Assembly (NCBI GenBank): GCA_002373715.1
Contig: DFLI01000092.1
Span: 1 to 14,617, forward strand
Direction: 5' to 3'
Source of the DNA: Bacteroidales bacterium UBA3623
GTDB taxonomy: Bacteria > Bacteroidota > Bacteroidia > Bacteroidales > UBA932
DNA length: 14,617 nt
Shown one piece after another: positions 13,517 through 14,617 of the stretch. Positions within the stretch are counted from its first letter, which is position 1; every line of letters starts with the position of its first letter. A program made the translations under genes and the position numbers. The notes below the pieces were generated by a model that saw only the letters and a program-made list of their open reading frames with translations, searched no databases and had not been told where the DNA came from.

Positions 13517-14548
13517 ATGAGCAAAAAGACTGTACTAGTATCCGGTGGCGCCGGTTTCATTGGCAGCCACGTAACCGTAGAGCTCATCGCCGCCGGCTAT
13601 GATGTGGTGGTGGCCGACAACTTCTCCAATTGCGACCACACCTGTTTCGAAGGGGTGAAAAAGATCACCGGCCGCGAGGATCTTCCGCTGGAGGTGGTGG
13701 ATTTCTGCGATGCCGCCGCTACCGATGCCCTCTTTGCCAAGTATCCCATCGACGCCGTTATCCACTTTGCCGCTTTCAAGGCGGTGGGTGAGTCGGTGGC
13801 AGAGCCGGTGAAATACTATAAGAACAATCTCACCAGCTTCCTCAATGTGTTGGAGACCGCTCAGAAGCGTGGGGGCTGCAACGTGCTGTTCTCCTCATCG
13901 GCCACTGTGTATGGAGAACCCGAAAAGGTGCCCGTGACCGAGCAGACGCCCCGCCAGCCCGCCACCTCTCCTTATGGCAACACCAAAACCATGTGCGAAG
14001 ACATTCTTCGGGACACGGTGAAGGCCAACGGAGGCAAGATCAAGGGTATCCTCCTGCGCTATTTCAATCCCATCGGCGCGCATCCCAGCGCCCTCATCGG
14101 CGAACTGCCCCGCGGCGTTCCCAACAACCTGGTTCCCTATATCACGCAAACGGCTATTGGCAAGCGTGAATGCCTGAATATCTTCGGTAACGACTATCCC
14201 ACCCCCGACGGCACCTGCCAGCGAGACTTTATCGATATTGTAGACCTGGCCAAGGCCCATGTATATGCCGTCACCCGTATGGTGGAGGGCAAGATGAAGC
14301 AGGACTGCGAGGTGTTCAACGTGGGCACCGGCCGTCCGCTGAGCGTGATGGAGCTGGTGAATGCCTTCGAGAAAGTGAACGGAGTGAAACTGAACTACAA
14401 GTTTGCTCCCCGCCGCGCCGGAGACATCACCGCCATCTGGGCCGACCCTACCCTGGCCGAAACGGAAATGGGCTGGAAGGCCACCCGCACCATTGAAGAA
14501 ACCCTCAAGGCCGCCTGGGCCTGGGAGTGCCACCTGGCCGGAAAATAA
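13517..14548 (+). CDS. galE: UDP-glucose 4-epimerase
   Basis: GalE interconverts UDP-glucose and UDP-galactose in the cytosol using bound NAD, feeding galactose use and the sugars of LPS or capsule. The 343-residue length is normal. The Rossmann motif GGAGFIGS is at 10-17, HFAAFKAVGES at 83-93, FSSSATVYGEP at 125-135 holds the catalytic Ser/Thr region, and YGNTK at 153-157 gives the catalytic Tyr and Lys. RYFNPIGAHPSALIGE and the later CQRDFIDIVDLAKAH are diagnostic for GalE among extended short-chain dehydrogenases. It begins one base after the OstA-like stop, so it is probably part of the same transcript. Confidence 0.97.
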   Translation: MSKKTVLVSGGAGFIGSHVTVELIAAGYDVVVADNFSNCDHTCFEGVKKITGREDLPLEVVDFCDAAATDALFAKYPIDAVIHFAAFKAVGESVAEPVKYYKNNLTSFLNVLETAQKRGGCNVLFSSSATVYGEPEKVPVTEQTPRQPATSPYGNTKTMCEDILRDTVKANGGKIKGILLRYFNPIGAHPSALIGELPRGVPNNLVPYITQTAIGKRECLNIFGNDYPTPDGTCQRDFIDIVDLAKAHVYAVTRMVEGKMKQDCEVFNVGTGRPLSVMELVNAFEKVNGVKLNYKFAPRRAGDITAIWADPTLAETEMGWKATRTIEETLKAAWAWECHLAGK

Positions 14549-14564
14549 AACAACTTAACACCCT

Positions 14565-14617
14565 ATGGAAGAAAAAAAGCAAATCCAGCTGCCGGAGAAC
14601 GCACACCGGGAGCTGAA
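14565..14617 (+). CDS. N-terminal fragment of a protein, possibly an OPT-family transporter
   Basis: The open frame starts with ATG at 14565, 16 bases after galE, and runs off the end of the window after 17 codons: MEEKKQIQLPENAHREL. There is no stop and no signal peptide so far. The LPENAxREL phrase recalls the N-termini of Bacteroidota OPT-family oligopeptide transporters, but this is memory of a short motif and not proof. The tight spacing suggests co-transcription with galE. Confidence 0.5.
   Translation, partial: MEEKKQIQLPENAHREL

Noticed and set aside
12223..13587. A 454-codon open frame on the minus strand opposite the OstA-like gene
   Set aside because: It is a shadow of the GC-rich, K/E-rich sense gene: leucine/phenylalanine-rich low-complexity translation, no promoter, and the sense strand has clear family features and operon context.
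1..14617. CRISPR array, insertion sequence, prophage or toxin-antitoxin genes
   Set aside because: No regularly spaced repeats, transposase, integrase or phage genes were seen; the gene content is housekeeping and envelope-related.

Overview
This window is chromosomal DNA from a member of the Bacteroidota, most likely Bacteroidales. Three things suggest it: -7 promoter boxes of the TAnnTTTG type, the absence of convincing Shine-Dalgarno sequences, and gene content typical of the phylum (OstA_2-type LptA-like protein, a SurA pair, DUF2490 barrel, Bacteroidota-style lipoprotein signals). Coding DNA looks GC-rich and the tRNA region AT-rich. I cannot fix the genus.

Layout. (1) 1-600: the first 15 codons of an exported protein on the minus strand, a run of hairpins, and two minus-strand tRNA genes (Met/CAT and Gln/CTG). 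(2) 604-5260, plus strand: a carbohydrate-binding beta-helix lipoprotein of the Cthe_2159/DUF4353 type, a VTC-domain (polyphosphate-polymerase-like) protein, a DUF4956 membrane protein, a DUF2490 outer-membrane barrel and ispF. The last four are packed with overlaps or a 2-base gap and end at a perfect 16-bp hairpin terminator. (3) 5303-7093, minus strand: a small helical protein of unknown function, then a YkvA/DUF1232 membrane protein translationally coupled to a CapA-like metallophosphatase. (4) 7163-14617, plus strand: dacB (PBP4-type carboxypeptidase), then a tight run of SurA-like lipoprotein, SurA, a very long LptA/OstA-like protein, galE and the first codons of another gene.

How they fit. 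Most of the window is about the cell envelope. SurA, its lipoprotein paralogue and the OstA-like protein point to outer-membrane protein folding and LPS transport; dacB trims peptidoglycan; galE supplies UDP-galactose for surface sugars. The most interesting unit is the VTC-DUF4956-DUF2490 operon beside the Cthe_2159 lipoprotein. VTC, DUF4956 and Cthe_2159 genes recur together in other bacteria, often with CotH kinases, but their joint function is not established; here no CotH is visible and a DUF2490 barrel is present. A second theme is promoter placement: four genes have a TAnnTTTG box only 4-7 bases before the start codon, which predicts leaderless or nearly leaderless mRNAs.
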